A DNA stretch of 33,834 nt from a virus: positions 1-33,834 of the IMG/VR virus record IMGVR_UViG_3300021960_000276, one strand, 5' to 3'. Below are positions 7,687 through 15,318 of the stretch, piece by piece. The notes under the pieces are model-generated. The model had not been told where the DNA came from, ran no database searches, and worked only from the letters and a program-made list of their open reading frames with translations. The position numbers and the translations under genes were made by a program. How positions within the stretch are numbered: the stretch's first letter is position 1; the number at the start of each line of letters is the position of its first letter.

Positions 7687-9105
7687 ATGCTGGGTTTTGC
7701 ACCATTAGCAACGCTACCTCTAGCGGATGACGGGGTTAGCGTTGCCGTAAGCGTTTCTGGTGTTGTTGGGACCACGGCACTTGGTACTGCTACAGTAACC
7801 GCTGATGCGAATGTAACCCTAACAGGGGTTGTCGCTACTGGCCAAACTGGTGTTGTATCTACTAATTCAGATTCAAATGTCGTAGTTACTGGTGTAGCGG
7901 GCACTACAGCACTAGGCACTGCCACCACAACGGCGGACGCTAATGTCTCCGTAACCGGCGTCTCTGCTACCGGCCAGCTAGGGACCGTAGATGTCAAGAT
8001 CATCTTCGCCATCGAGGTTACGGGTGTTGAGGGTACCGGAGAGACAGGCAGTGTAGATGTAACAGGTATATCCAACGTCTACCCGACAGGCGTTGCTGGA
8101 ACCACGACCCTCGGCACGGTAACTACCCAAGCGGACGCTAACGTAGACGCCACGGGACTTTCAGCTACTGGCGCAGTCGGAAGTGTCACGGTACAGGCTA
8201 ATGCCGATGTAAGCCCCACAGGGGTTGAAGCAGCCGGTCAGACAGGCTCTGTAGAAGTCAATACAGACCAAGTTATTAGTGTTACCGGCGTAGTAGGCAC
8301 CACCGCGCTAGGCACAGCTACAGTACAGGCCGATGCTGACGTAGATATAACGGGACTTTCAGCTACTGGCGCAGTCGGAAGTGTCACGGTACAGGCCAAC
8401 GCCGATGTAAGCCCCACGGGGGTAGAGGCCACAGGTGCTGTAGGAACAGCTTCTGTCAGCGCAGATGCCAACGTAGACGCTACAGGTCTTTCAGCCACCG
8501 GCGCTGTTGGAAGCGTCACGGTACAGGCTGATGCCACGGTAGAACCCTCTGGAGTAGCGGCCACAGGGCAGCTAGGCACCGTAACTACTACGTCTGATGC
8601 CAACGTACAGGTGACAGGCGTAGCGGGCACGACAGCTCTTGGAACGGCCACAGTAGCCGCAGATGCCAACGTCAGCCCGACAGGCGTATCAGCCACGGGC
8701 CAGACTGGAAGCGTCTCGATTATCGGTCATGCCAACGTCTACCCGATAGGGGTAGCTGGCACTGGACAGCTTGGTACAGCAGTAGTAGAGGCTGACGCCG
8801 ACGTACCAGTATCTGGGCTACAGGCCACGGGTGCCGTAGGCACGGTTAGTGTATCTGCCTCATGCAATGTTTATCCTATTGGTGTATTATCAACTGGGAA
8901 AATAAGCCAAGTTCTTGTATGGGGACAAATTATCCCTTCCCAGAATCCAAACTGGGACCCTGTAGATGATACCGAGGAAACAACTTGGGCAGCCGTTGAT
9001 GACAGTCAAACTGCTGGATGGATAGAAGTGGATGATTCGGAATCCACAGATTGGACTGAAGTAGACAACTCTCAAACTCCAGATTGGGAAAATATAGCCG
9101 CATAA
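7687..9105 (+). CDS. 22-residue-repeat virion protein with Trp-acidic tail
   Basis: After an N-terminal hydrophobic stretch (MLGFAPLATLPLADDG), residues 35-408 consist of 17 consecutive repeats of exactly 22 residues with consensus VTVxADANVxxTGVxATGxxGT. Such regular Val/Thr/Gly turns suggest a beta-solenoid. The C-terminal part has Trp at 423, 434, 445, 456 and 467, exactly 11 apart, each embedded in an acidic 'W-x-x-V-D-D-S' unit; this tail may be a docking element. The ribosome site (AAGGAGGAGG) is the best in the window, which suggests high expression. I infer a tail-associated or surface protein from its position between two fibre genes. No enzyme motif is visible. Confidence 0.78.
   Translation: MLGFAPLATLPLADDGVSVAVSVSGVVGTTALGTATVTADANVTLTGVVATGQTGVVSTNSDSNVVVTGVAGTTALGTATTTADANVSVTGVSATGQLGTVDVKIIFAIEVTGVEGTGETGSVDVTGISNVYPTGVAGTTTLGTVTTQADANVDATGLSATGAVGSVTVQANADVSPTGVEAAGQTGSVEVNTDQVISVTGVVGTTALGTATVQADADVDITGLSATGAVGSVTVQANADVSPTGVEATGAVGTASVSADANVDATGLSATGAVGSVTVQADATVEPSGVAATGQLGTVTTTSDANVQVTGVAGTTALGTATVAADANVSPTGVSATGQTGSVSIIGHANVYPIGVAGTGQLGTAVVEADADVPVSGLQATGAVGTVSVSASCNVYPIGVLSTGKISQVLVWGQIIPSQNPNWDPVDDTEETTWAAVDDSQTAGWIEVDDSESTDWTEVDNSQTPDWENIAA
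7789..8910 (+). repeat. 17 tandem 66-nt (22-codon) repeats
   Basis: Repeat boundaries fall every 66 bases from 7789 without an insertion or deletion. Most copies have diverged, but 8153-8226 and 8351-8424 are nearly identical over 74 bases (three synonymous-type differences). They are 198 bases apart, exactly three repeat units, which points to recent duplication or gene conversion of a multi-repeat block. Confidence 0.85.
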
Positions 9106-9114
9106 GAGGTTAAT

Positions 9115-9330
9115 ATGGTAACAATAACTAATGAAGCTCAACAAGTTGGAGACGTAATAGACCCAAAGCATGATGTTGAGGTCATATGCGCTAACTGTGG
9201 CTATGATTTAGACGAAAATGAGTTAGAGGCAGATACATGCTCTGATTGTGGGCAAGTTTTGAATTTACAACAGAATACAAAGATTTATGCAACTTCTGTC
9301 CCCGCAGCAACAGGAGACGCGTCTCTTTAA
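9115..9330 (+). CDS. Small zinc-ribbon protein
   Basis: The 71-residue protein contains CANCG (Cys25, Cys28) and CSDCGQ (Cys42, Cys45), the four ligands of a classical zinc ribbon, separated by an acidic linker (DLDENELEAD). N- and C-terminal parts are polar and probably flexible. There is no DNA-binding helix or catalytic residue. It lies ten bases after the 22-residue-repeat protein and before the second fibre, so a small structural or assembly role is more likely than transcription control, though the latter cannot be excluded. Confidence 0.75.
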   Translation: MVTITNEAQQVGDVIDPKHDVEVICANCGYDLDENELEADTCSDCGQVLNLQQNTKIYATSVPAATGDASL

Positions 9331-9347
9331 TTAAGTGAGAACATGCT

Positions 9348-11909
9348 ATGGCTACCTATAACAATGATCTTCGGCTAAAAGAAATTGCCACAGGCGATGA
9401 GAGTGGCACTTGGGGCACTAGCACCAACACTAACCTGTCTCTCATTGCAGATGGCTTTAGCTATGGCACTAAGGCTTTTTCCGCTGACGCAGATCAGACG
9501 TTTACAATGCCAGATTTTTCTGCTGATGCTACTCGAGGTCTGTACCTTAAGTTTACCGGCACATTGACAGCGACTCGCACAGCCACACTTGGCCCTAATA
9601 CTGTTAGCAAGATTTGGATCATTGAAAACGCTACTACTGGCAGCCAAAGCATCACCATTGCTCAAGGAAGCGGTGGAACTGTAACCATACCCAACGGCCA
9701 AGTGAAGGCGGTGTACACCGATGGAGCAGGAGCTGGCGCTGCTGTTGCAGACGCCCTTGTAGACCTAGCACTAAACACCCCGGTACTGACTTCACCAACC
9801 ATGACTGCTCCCGTGCTGGGAACCCCGGCTAGCGGCACGCTGACAAACGCCATAGGGCTTCCTATTTCCACTGGTGTAAGTGGCTTAGGCACTGGTGTGG
9901 CTACCTTCTTAGGCACTCCGTCCTCTGCTAATTTGGCTGCTGCAGTCACAGGAGAAACAGGGTCCGGTGCTTTGGTGTTTGCCAGCAGCCCGACTTTGAC
10001 TACACCAAACTTAGGTACACCCTCAGCAGCTACTCTTACTAACGCCACTGGGCTGCCTCTTTCTACAGGCGTAACCGGGCAGCTTCCGCTTGCTAATGGA
10101 GGCACCGCTGCTTCTCTTTCTGACCCTAACGACGACCGTATTTTGTTCTGGGATGACTCGGCTGGGGCGGTTACGTGGCTAGATATTGGTAGCGGGCTGT
10201 CTCTCACAGGGACTACTTTGTCCACCACGGATGCTGGAGGAACGGTTACCTCTGTTTCAGGCACAGGCACAGTAAATGGTCTGACCATGTCAGGCACGGT
10301 AACCACGTCTGGAAGTCTGACCCTTGGCGGTACATTGGCGATCAGTAACGCTGATTGGTCTGGAGCTGATCTTTCTCTTGCTAATGGTGGTACTGGGGCG
10401 TCTCTTTCAGACCCCAATGCAGACCGTATATTCTTCTGGGACGATTCCGCAGGAACTGCCGCGTGGCTCACAGTGGGCTCTGGACTTCAAATATCAGGCA
10501 CCTCCCTTGAAAACACTCAGTCTGGCGGGTCCGTAACTAGCGTAGCGGGAACAGGCACAGTAAATGGCCTGACTCTGACAGGCACGGTGACCACGGCAGG
10601 CAGTTTGACTCTAGGCGGAACGCTAGCAATAAACAACTCTGATTGGTCTGGTGCCGATCTTGCCCTTGCCAATGGTGGTACTGGGGCCTCTCTTGCCGAT
10701 CCAAACGCCGACCGCATACTGTTCTGGGATGATTCAGCGGGTGCGGTTACTTGGCTGACGGCTGGAAGTGGTCTGACAATCTCAGGAACAACCATAACTG
10801 CGACATCGTCAGGAGGCACAGTTACCTCTGTCAGTGGTGCAGGCTCAGTAAACGGGCTGACCCTTACAGGTACAGTGACGTCATCAGGAGATATTACACT
10901 TGGTGGAACACTGGCCATCAATAACGCTGACTGGTCTGGCACTGATCTGTCATTAGCAAACGGAGGCACAGGGGCTTCCCTAACTGCACCAACCGCCGAC
11001 AGAATAATGTTCTGGGACAATTCAGCGGGCTCTATGGCGTTCCTAACCGTTGGTACAACAATGGCCATTACAGGAACCACCTTTGATGTGTCTTCAGTGA
11101 ACCTAGCCTCTCAGGTAACAGGAACGCTGCCTGTTAATAACGGCGGTACAGGGGTCACTACTTCTACTGGAACAGGTTCGGTTGTTTTATCTTCTAGCCC
11201 AACTCTTACGACGCCAAACCTCGGCACTCCGAGCACAGCAACCCTCACCAACGCTACTGGGCTGCCTATTTCTACGGGCGTTAGTGGCCTAGGTACTGGC
11301 GTTGCTACCTTCTTAGGTACGCCTTCCTCTGCCAATTTACGGGCTGCTCTTACGGATGAAACAGGAACAGGATCGGCTGTATTTGCTACCAGCCCAACTC
11401 TTACGACGCCAAACCTTGGCACTCCGAGCGCAGCGACTCTTACCAATGCTACTGGTCTGCCTATTTCCACCGGTGTCAGTGGGCTTGGTACTGGCGTTGC
11501 TACTTTCCTTGCGACGCCTTCTAGCGCCAACCTTGCAGCGGCGGTCACTGGTGAGACTGGCTCGGGCGCTCTTGTGTTTGGTACAGCCCCAAGTCTGGCG
11601 GACCCCACTTTCTCGGCGGGTTATGTAGAAACAATCTATGCGCTATCTGGCACTGCGCTAGACCCCTCTAACGGTACGATCCAGACTAAAACACTTTCGG
11701 GTAATACTACATTCACTGACAGTGTAGATGCTGGCCAGTCGATGATTTTAATGTTGGGTGCCGGAGCCTCCTACACAGTAACGTGGCCTACAATTACTTG
11801 GGTTACTTCGGCGGGTAACGTCGCACCTACACTGACAGCGAACGACACCTTCGTATTTTGGAAGATTTCAACAACCCTCTACGGTGCCTACGCAGGGAGT
11901 TACGCATAA
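9348..11909 (+). CDS. Long repeat-rich tail fibre protein 2
   Basis: This 853-residue protein has an N-terminal domain (about 1-140; MATYNNDLRLKEIATGDESG, TWGTSTNTNLSLIADGF) that I recognise from fibres of many marine phages and that probably anchors the fibre to the virion. Residues about 150-245 and 600-745 carry copies of TTPNLGTPSAATLTNATGLP and GVATFLGTPSSANL. Residues 248 to about 580 hold repeats of a 96-residue module with FWDDSAG. The C-terminus (about 777-853) is homologous to that of the first fibre: [20 protein letters not shown] and YTVTWPTITWVT. The stop overlaps the next start (TAATG). It should be a trimeric, host-contacting fibre. Confidence 0.87.
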   Translation: MATYNNDLRLKEIATGDESGTWGTSTNTNLSLIADGFSYGTKAFSADADQTFTMPDFSADATRGLYLKFTGTLTATRTATLGPNTVSKIWIIENATTGSQSITIAQGSGGTVTIPNGQVKAVYTDGAGAGAAVADALVDLALNTPVLTSPTMTAPVLGTPASGTLTNAIGLPISTGVSGLGTGVATFLGTPSSANLAAAVTGETGSGALVFASSPTLTTPNLGTPSAATLTNATGLPLSTGVTGQLPLANGGTAASLSDPNDDRILFWDDSAGAVTWLDIGSGLSLTGTTLSTTDAGGTVTSVSGTGTVNGLTMSGTVTTSGSLTLGGTLAISNADWSGADLSLANGGTGASLSDPNADRIFFWDDSAGTAAWLTVGSGLQISGTSLENTQSGGSVTSVAGTGTVNGLTLTGTVTTAGSLTLGGTLAINNSDWSGADLALANGGTGASLADPNADRILFWDDSAGAVTWLTAGSGLTISGTTITATSSGGTVTSVSGAGSVNGLTLTGTVTSSGDITLGGTLAINNADWSGTDLSLANGGTGASLTAPTADRIMFWDNSAGSMAFLTVGTTMAITGTTFDVSSVNLASQVTGTLPVNNGGTGVTTSTGTGSVVLSSSPTLTTPNLGTPSTATLTNATGLPISTGVSGLGTGVATFLGTPSSANLRAALTDETGTGSAVFATSPTLTTPNLGTPSAATLTNATGLPISTGVSGLGTGVATFLATPSSANLAAAVTGETGSGALVFGTAPSLADPTFSAGYVETIYALSGTALDPSNGTIQTKTLSGNTTFTDSVDAGQSMILMLGAGASYTVTWPTITWVTSAGNVAPTLTANDTFVFWKISTTLYGAYAGSYA
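10089..11090 (+). repeat. Exact 288-nt (96-codon) repeats in fibre 2
   Basis: The segment LANGGT-ASL---DRI-FWD-SAG begins at residues 248, 344, 440 and 536 (positions 10089, 10377, 10665 and 10953), giving an exact period of 96 residues. The fourth copy lacks the later GTVNGLT part of the module. The DNA copies differ mostly at synonymous sites. Confidence 0.88.
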
Positions 11910-13351
11910 TGCTTAGTAGAAAACTAATTGCAGCAGCAGGTAATGCAGGTGGGGGTGTTTCGTATTGGATTGACGAGTGGGTTCCACCCAACACCGATGA
12001 CTATATAACAAGAGTTTCTGTTAATTCCAATAGAAGCTCAATTCTTCTTGTTGCAATTTCTGCCTATCCGTATTTTATTGAGCTTGATTATGATGGAAAC
12101 CCGATTAGAAAATCTTATTTTTCTACAACTACATCATTGAATAATTCATACCTTCTTGATGTGTTTCCTTATGGTAGTGATTATGCGGTAGTGCATCAAA
12201 ATCCGTATTCAGGCGGTTATGTTTGGACTTTGGGACTTGTAGATGAAACATCATCCACAAATTTAAGGGAAGCATATAGGGTGACATATAATAATACAGC
12301 GTCTCCTCCCTACGCTACATACCAACCGGGCGGGTACCAACCGGGAACTCAAAGAATATACGCTAATGATAGTTATATAGCTAAATTTGATGGGGGCTAC
12401 GATTCATTTTCCCAATCCCCAAACTATGTAACCGCTGTAGGCGCAGCAAAGATGACTTATTCAGGTACGACATTGACAGTAGCAAATACAAATGGGTTTA
12501 TTACGAACAGCGGGTACGAAGAAGCCTATGATGATCTTCGTAGAGCACAAATATCTTCTCCTTATGGAAGTAATTATCACCTTATAAGATGGTGGCATTA
12601 TAGCTACAACTCGAATTGGTATTCTACATGGAACGCTTCAACTGGAGCTGTTTCTACACCAATGCGTGTTGCAGGTGCAAATCAGAGTAGCGGTATTAAG
12701 TTAGGTGTAAACCCAACTAACGGCTATCTATTCGATATTACAAGCAACAACGGAACAGCTTGTGTTATCTATTACCAAACCACAGGAAATGTAAACACTT
12801 ATTATTATCCAGACACACGGCGAAACATTAACTGGAATACTGTAACTTCTAGCACCACTGGTTACATAATGGATGCTGCCATTGACTCTGATGGCAATAT
12901 GTATTTGTTGTGGGGGAGAGGATACATAATGAAAATAAGCTCTTCCTTTACTTTAGAGTGGGCAGCATCAATAACAGACAGTACCGCTTCGTATGTGTTA
13001 GCTTCAAACGACGAACCTATCAATAGTATTCGTATTGAAGACGTAGACGGCACTGAAGTTATGTTCGTCACTATGCGGCTTAGTGCAAAGTCAGGGCAGA
13101 CTACAAAAAATATACAAATACATAAACTGCCTTTAGATTTAGATAATTACTATGGAACCTATGGGAACGTAACTTATGCGGCTGTAAATTCTTCATACGT
13201 TACTATTGGGTCTGCTACAGCACAGGCTACGTATAACGCACCAGTTTATTACGGTGAGACAGGTACAAATAACAATTTAACAGGAAATCTTATAGGCCCT
13301 ACCGATATGACATCAGCAACTTGGACAGTAAATCAAGAGCCAATAACATAG
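11909..13351 (+). CDS. Putative receptor-binding, propeller-like tail protein
   Basis: The 480-residue product starts MLSRKLIAAAGNAGGGVSYW and is rich in Tyr, Asn, Ser and Thr. It has repeated patterns such as FIELDYDGNPI and MDAAIDSDGNMYLLWGRGYI, the 'xDxDGNxY' strand-turn type seen in beta-propellers and tail receptor-binding proteins. No catalytic signature is evident. The ATG at 11909 overlaps the fibre 2 stop (TAATG); an upstream in-frame start at 11858 lies within the fibre gene and is not needed. The sequence is more AT-rich than the fibre genes. Position between fibre 2 and a fibre-assembly chaperone supports a receptor-binding tip. Fold assignment is inferred. Confidence 0.68.
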   Translation: MLSRKLIAAAGNAGGGVSYWIDEWVPPNTDDYITRVSVNSNRSSILLVAISAYPYFIELDYDGNPIRKSYFSTTTSLNNSYLLDVFPYGSDYAVVHQNPYSGGYVWTLGLVDETSSTNLREAYRVTYNNTASPPYATYQPGGYQPGTQRIYANDSYIAKFDGGYDSFSQSPNYVTAVGAAKMTYSGTTLTVANTNGFITNSGYEEAYDDLRRAQISSPYGSNYHLIRWWHYSYNSNWYSTWNASTGAVSTPMRVAGANQSSGIKLGVNPTNGYLFDITSNNGTACVIYYQTTGNVNTYYYPDTRRNINWNTVTSSTTGYIMDAAIDSDGNMYLLWGRGYIMKISSSFTLEWAASITDSTASYVLASNDEPINSIRIEDVDGTEVMFVTMRLSAKSGQTTKNIQIHKLPLDLDNYYGTYGNVTYAAVNSSYVTIGSATAQATYNAPVYYGETGTNNNLTGNLIGPTDMTSATWTVNQEPIT

Positions 13352-13360
13352 GTAAATAGT

Positions 13361-13816
13361 ATGTATATAAAACACGATGGAAGCGAATTAATAAAATTTC
13401 CGTATTCTATTTCAGATTTTAGAAAAGATAACGCAAATACATCTTTTCCAAAAATAATAACCGAAGCTACATTGGCTGAATTTGGGGTTAGCCCAATAAC
13501 CATACCAGAAGCTCCTTCATACGACCAACAGACACAAAAAGCTGTTCTGCTAGAAGATAACCCTATTTATTCGGATGGCGTATGGTGTTTGTCTTGGGAA
13601 GTTATAAACAAAACAGAAGAAGAAATGGCCGAAGAGCTTGCTATGGCTGCGTTACACGTAAGAGAAAAACGAAATAAGCTGCTTAGTTTAACCGATTATC
13701 TGGCCCTTACAGACTCAACTCTGACCACAGAAATGGCGGCTTACAGACAGACTCTGCGAGACATAACAGATCAGGATGGGTTCCCACATACCATCACATG
13801 GCCGACTAAACCATAA
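13361..13816 (+). CDS. Tail fibre assembly chaperone-like protein
   Basis: The C-terminal half has the characteristic sequence VREKRNKLLSLTDYLALTD followed by MAAYRQTLRDITDQDGFPHT and a final ITWPTKP. This is the Phage_tail_APC type, in which 'R-RN-LL--TDW', 'YRQ-LRDI' and 'WP--P' are conserved. These proteins accompany fibre or receptor-binding proteins and help them fold and join. The N-terminal half (MYIKHDGSELIKFPYSISDF) is a variable beta domain usually matched to the cognate fibre. Its position right after the receptor-binding candidate fits. The gene is very AT-rich (15 of 60 bases are G/C at 13381-13440). Confidence 0.82.
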   Translation: MYIKHDGSELIKFPYSISDFRKDNANTSFPKIITEATLAEFGVSPITIPEAPSYDQQTQKAVLLEDNPIYSDGVWCLSWEVINKTEEEMAEELAMAALHVREKRNKLLSLTDYLALTDSTLTTEMAAYRQTLRDITDQDGFPHTITWPTKP

Positions 13817-13830
13817 TTAAGGAGATATAA

Positions 13831-14175
13831 ATGGCTATCACCTACACGTGGAAAGTGACCGACATGATGGTCCGCAATGAGACCATTGAAGGTACTACCT
13901 ACGACGAAACTGTAGTCCAGACATTCTGGGAAAAAATCGGCACTGACGAAAACGGTAATACCGGTATGTTTGCGGGAGCAACCCCATTTGAGTACAACCC
14001 AGAGTCCTCGACGTTTATTCCTTTTGCGGATTTGACTCAAGAGATTGTTGTCGGTTGGATTCAAGGTGTGGTTGTCGGAAGTTATGAAGAGCATGTAAAT
14101 GAGCAAATTCAGAAAGAAATAGACGAAAAAATAAATCCAGTTGTTGATCCCGGTTTGCCTTGGGCGACGGAATAA
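13831..14175 (+). CDS. Conserved small phage protein, unknown function
   Basis: The 114-residue protein begins MAITYTWKVTDMMVRNETIE and contains the conserved run VVQTFWEKIGTDENGNTGMF followed by GATPFE, which I have seen in cyanophage and other marine phage genomes (the DUF7936-type pattern, named from memory). Its C-terminus (HVNEQIQKEIDEKINPV, then PGLPWATE) is a charged helix. A strong ribosome site (AAGGAGAT) precedes the ATG. It lies between the fibre chaperone and the lysis cassette; a small tail or receptor-module accessory is possible. No enzyme motif is visible. Confidence 0.75.
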   Translation: MAITYTWKVTDMMVRNETIEGTTYDETVVQTFWEKIGTDENGNTGMFAGATPFEYNPESSTFIPFADLTQEIVVGWIQGVVVGSYEEHVNEQIQKEIDEKINPVVDPGLPWATE

Positions 14176-14186
14176 GGAAGTAGACT

Positions 14187-14468
14187 ATGGCCACTCAACG
14201 TGAAACGCAAAAATTAACGCGTTTAGAAACTAAGATCGACAACATCACAGAGCAGTTAGTGGCGATAGTGCGTATGGAAGAGCAAGTTAAAACTATTTTT
14301 AATCGAATAGAAAAAATAGATGCAAAACAAGATCATATAGAAAAACGGGTCAAGGATGTTGAGGATACCTCACGCGGCGCTAATATTATGGTGACATCTA
14401 TCGAACGCCTTGTTTGGGTAGTAATAACCGCACTTGCTTCCTATATAGTGTGGCAGCTTAATCATTAG
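14187..14468 (+). CDS. XhlA-like small coiled-coil membrane protein
   Basis: Residues about 5-65 form a charged coiled coil (LTRLETKIDNITEQL, IFNRIEKIDAKQDHIEKRV). The C-terminus has one hydrophobic segment (about 72-89, LVWVVITALASYIVWQL), making a tail-anchored protein. This is the design of the haemolysin XhlA family, which cooperates with a holin in phage lysis. Position at the head of a gene run ending in an endolysin supports a lysis role. Its stop lies at the start of a short repeat discussed separately. Alternatively it could be a membrane-bound regulator. Confidence 0.7.
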   Translation: MATQRETQKLTRLETKIDNITEQLVAIVRMEEQVKTIFNRIEKIDAKQDHIEKRVKDVEDTSRGANIMVTSIERLVWVVITALASYIVWQLNH

Positions 14469-14500
14469 AGATAGAAAAAGAAAACTAATATGGTTTTAAG
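14465..14500 (+). repeat. Decayed copy of part of the downstream lysis gene
   Basis: The first 21 bases match 14864-14884 exactly. The next 15 match 14885-14899 with six differences, all C-to-T or G-to-A relative to the gene copy. In the gene it encodes LEIEKENQYGPK; here it reads LEIEKEN, stop, YGFK. It begins within the stop codon region of the XhlA-like gene and looks like a remnant of an earlier duplicate or a recombination scar. Confidence 0.7.
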
Positions 14501-14510
14501 AGTATGACAA

Positions 14511-14723
14511 GTGACGCATCTATTTTTGTTATATGTTCTGGTCAACGGCCAGATACAGTCTTCGGACATGTACTTCTATGACATCAATAGATGCAATTAC
14601 TTTGCTACAGCTATTGTTAGGGGGAAGGTAGAACGGACACTTAATTACGAGCCGAGAGGCGTGGCCCTTGCAGCTTATTGTTTACCACGAAGGGCAGACC
14701 CCGAAGCAGTGAGACCGTACTAA
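14511..14723 (+). CDS. Small conserved phage protein in the lysis cassette
   Basis: The frame starts with GTG at 14511, because an in-frame TGA lies directly upstream, and encodes 70 residues beginning MTHLFLLYVLVNGQIQSSDM. A hydrophobic N-terminal segment (HLFLLYVLV) could be a membrane anchor or signal. Two Cys occur (NRCNYF and AAYCLP). The ribosome site is weak (AAGAG). Its stop overlaps the next ATG (TAATG). I have a sense of this type in marine phage genomes next to endolysins, but no function. Lysis accessory is inferred from context. Confidence 0.62.
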   Translation: MTHLFLLYVLVNGQIQSSDMYFYDINRCNYFATAIVRGKVERTLNYEPRGVALAAYCLPRRADPEAVRPY

Positions 14724-15196
14724 TGGACCCCGTAACGATAAGTGCCTGTATAGCAGGAGCGACAAGAGCGTACAACCTCGTTGCCAAGGCAGTAAATGCC
14801 GGACGAGAGATAGAGGATACCGCCCAGTACATAGGTAAGTTCTTTGATTCTAAGGAAAAAATCTTAGAGATAGAAAAAGAAAACCAGTACGGCCCTAAGT
14901 TTTTACGAGGCTCATCGGTAGAAGCTCAAGCCCTAGAAATACAGATGGCGAAGCACAAGACGCAGCAAATGGAGTCTCAACTCAGAGAGATTATTGTGCT
15001 ATACGGGCCGGGCGAAGGTTTTTACAGCGAGATGATGAAGACACGGCGCACCATACGCGCACAACGCCTAGCGGCTGCTGAAGCACGGGCTAAGCAGAAA
15101 CGGTTAATTATAGACGGAGGCCTAATTTTGGGCATGTTTGTAGTTACCGTAGCGTTTGTAGGATGGTCGATTAACTTGGTTATAGGAGCTAGATAA
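14723..15196 (+). CDS. Membrane-anchored lysis-cassette protein
   Basis: The 157-residue product begins MDPVTISACIAGATRAYNLV and has a long charged helical middle (about 45-125; GSSVEAQALEIQMAKHKTQQ and the Arg/Ala-rich RRTIRAQRLAAAEARAKQKR), then one transmembrane segment near 130-152 (GLILGMFVVTVAFVGWSINL). The true start is the ATG overlapping the previous stop; an upstream in-frame start at 14678 lies inside the neighbouring gene. The topology might suit a spanin or holin partner; there is no lipobox or signal peptide, so the assignment is open. It ends with a TAATG junction to the next small gene. Confidence 0.7.
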   Translation: MDPVTISACIAGATRAYNLVAKAVNAGREIEDTAQYIGKFFDSKEKILEIEKENQYGPKFLRGSSVEAQALEIQMAKHKTQQMESQLREIIVLYGPGEGFYSEMMKTRRTIRAQRLAAAEARAKQKRLIIDGGLILGMFVVTVAFVGWSINLVIGAR

Positions 15197-15318
15197 TGAG
15201 TTTATTTAAAAGTGTAGGCAAAATAGTAAAGTCTAAAGTGATGGACTTAACTGAAGTGCAAGCGGGATGGGCAACTGTTGTGCTTCTCTTCGTTATCATT
15301 GTCTTGGCGGCAGTCTAA
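15196..15318 (+). CDS. Short single-span membrane protein, holin-like
   Basis: This 40-residue protein starts with the ATG overlapping the previous TAA, with AGGAG eight bases upstream. The N-terminal half is basic and amphipathic (MSLFKSVGKIVKSKVMD) and the C-terminal half one hydrophobic helix (WATVVLLFVIIVLAAV). Its own stop overlaps the ATG of the next gene (TAATG). The tight coupling on both sides, with good coding sense, argues for a real gene. Size and topology would fit a small holin, antiholin or lysis modulator; this is inferred from context. Confidence 0.72.
   Translation: MSLFKSVGKIVKSKVMDLTEVQAGWATVVLLFVIIVLAAV

Noticed and set aside
7789-8910. CRISPR-like regular repeats
   Set aside because: Period is 66 bases with coding continuity and no unique spacers; it is a protein repeat.
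9662-10471. 269-codon - strand open frame in fibre 2, and similar long antisense frames at 4176-4619, 7665-8075, 8238-8696, 10517-11080 and 11111-11608
   Set aside because: Repetitive Thr/Gly/Ala-rich coding DNA gives stop-free antisense frames rich in Pro/Val; no ribosome sites and the + strand proteins are well supported.
11858-11908. N-terminal extension of the receptor-binding protein
   Set aside because: Overlaps the end of fibre 2 in another frame; the TAATG start at 11909 gives the natural MLSRKL beginning.
4000-13351. Diversity-generating retroelement target in the fibres or receptor-binding protein
   Set aside because: No reverse transcriptase gene and no template repeat are visible in the window.
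14678-14722. Upstream start for the 157-residue lysis-cassette protein
   Set aside because: Lies inside the preceding 70-residue gene and lacks a ribosome site; the TAATG junction at 14723 fits the rest of the cassette.
15267-15317. Longer form of the holin-like protein
   Set aside because: Would overlap the 40-residue membrane protein, and the TAATG junction at 15318 is better supported.
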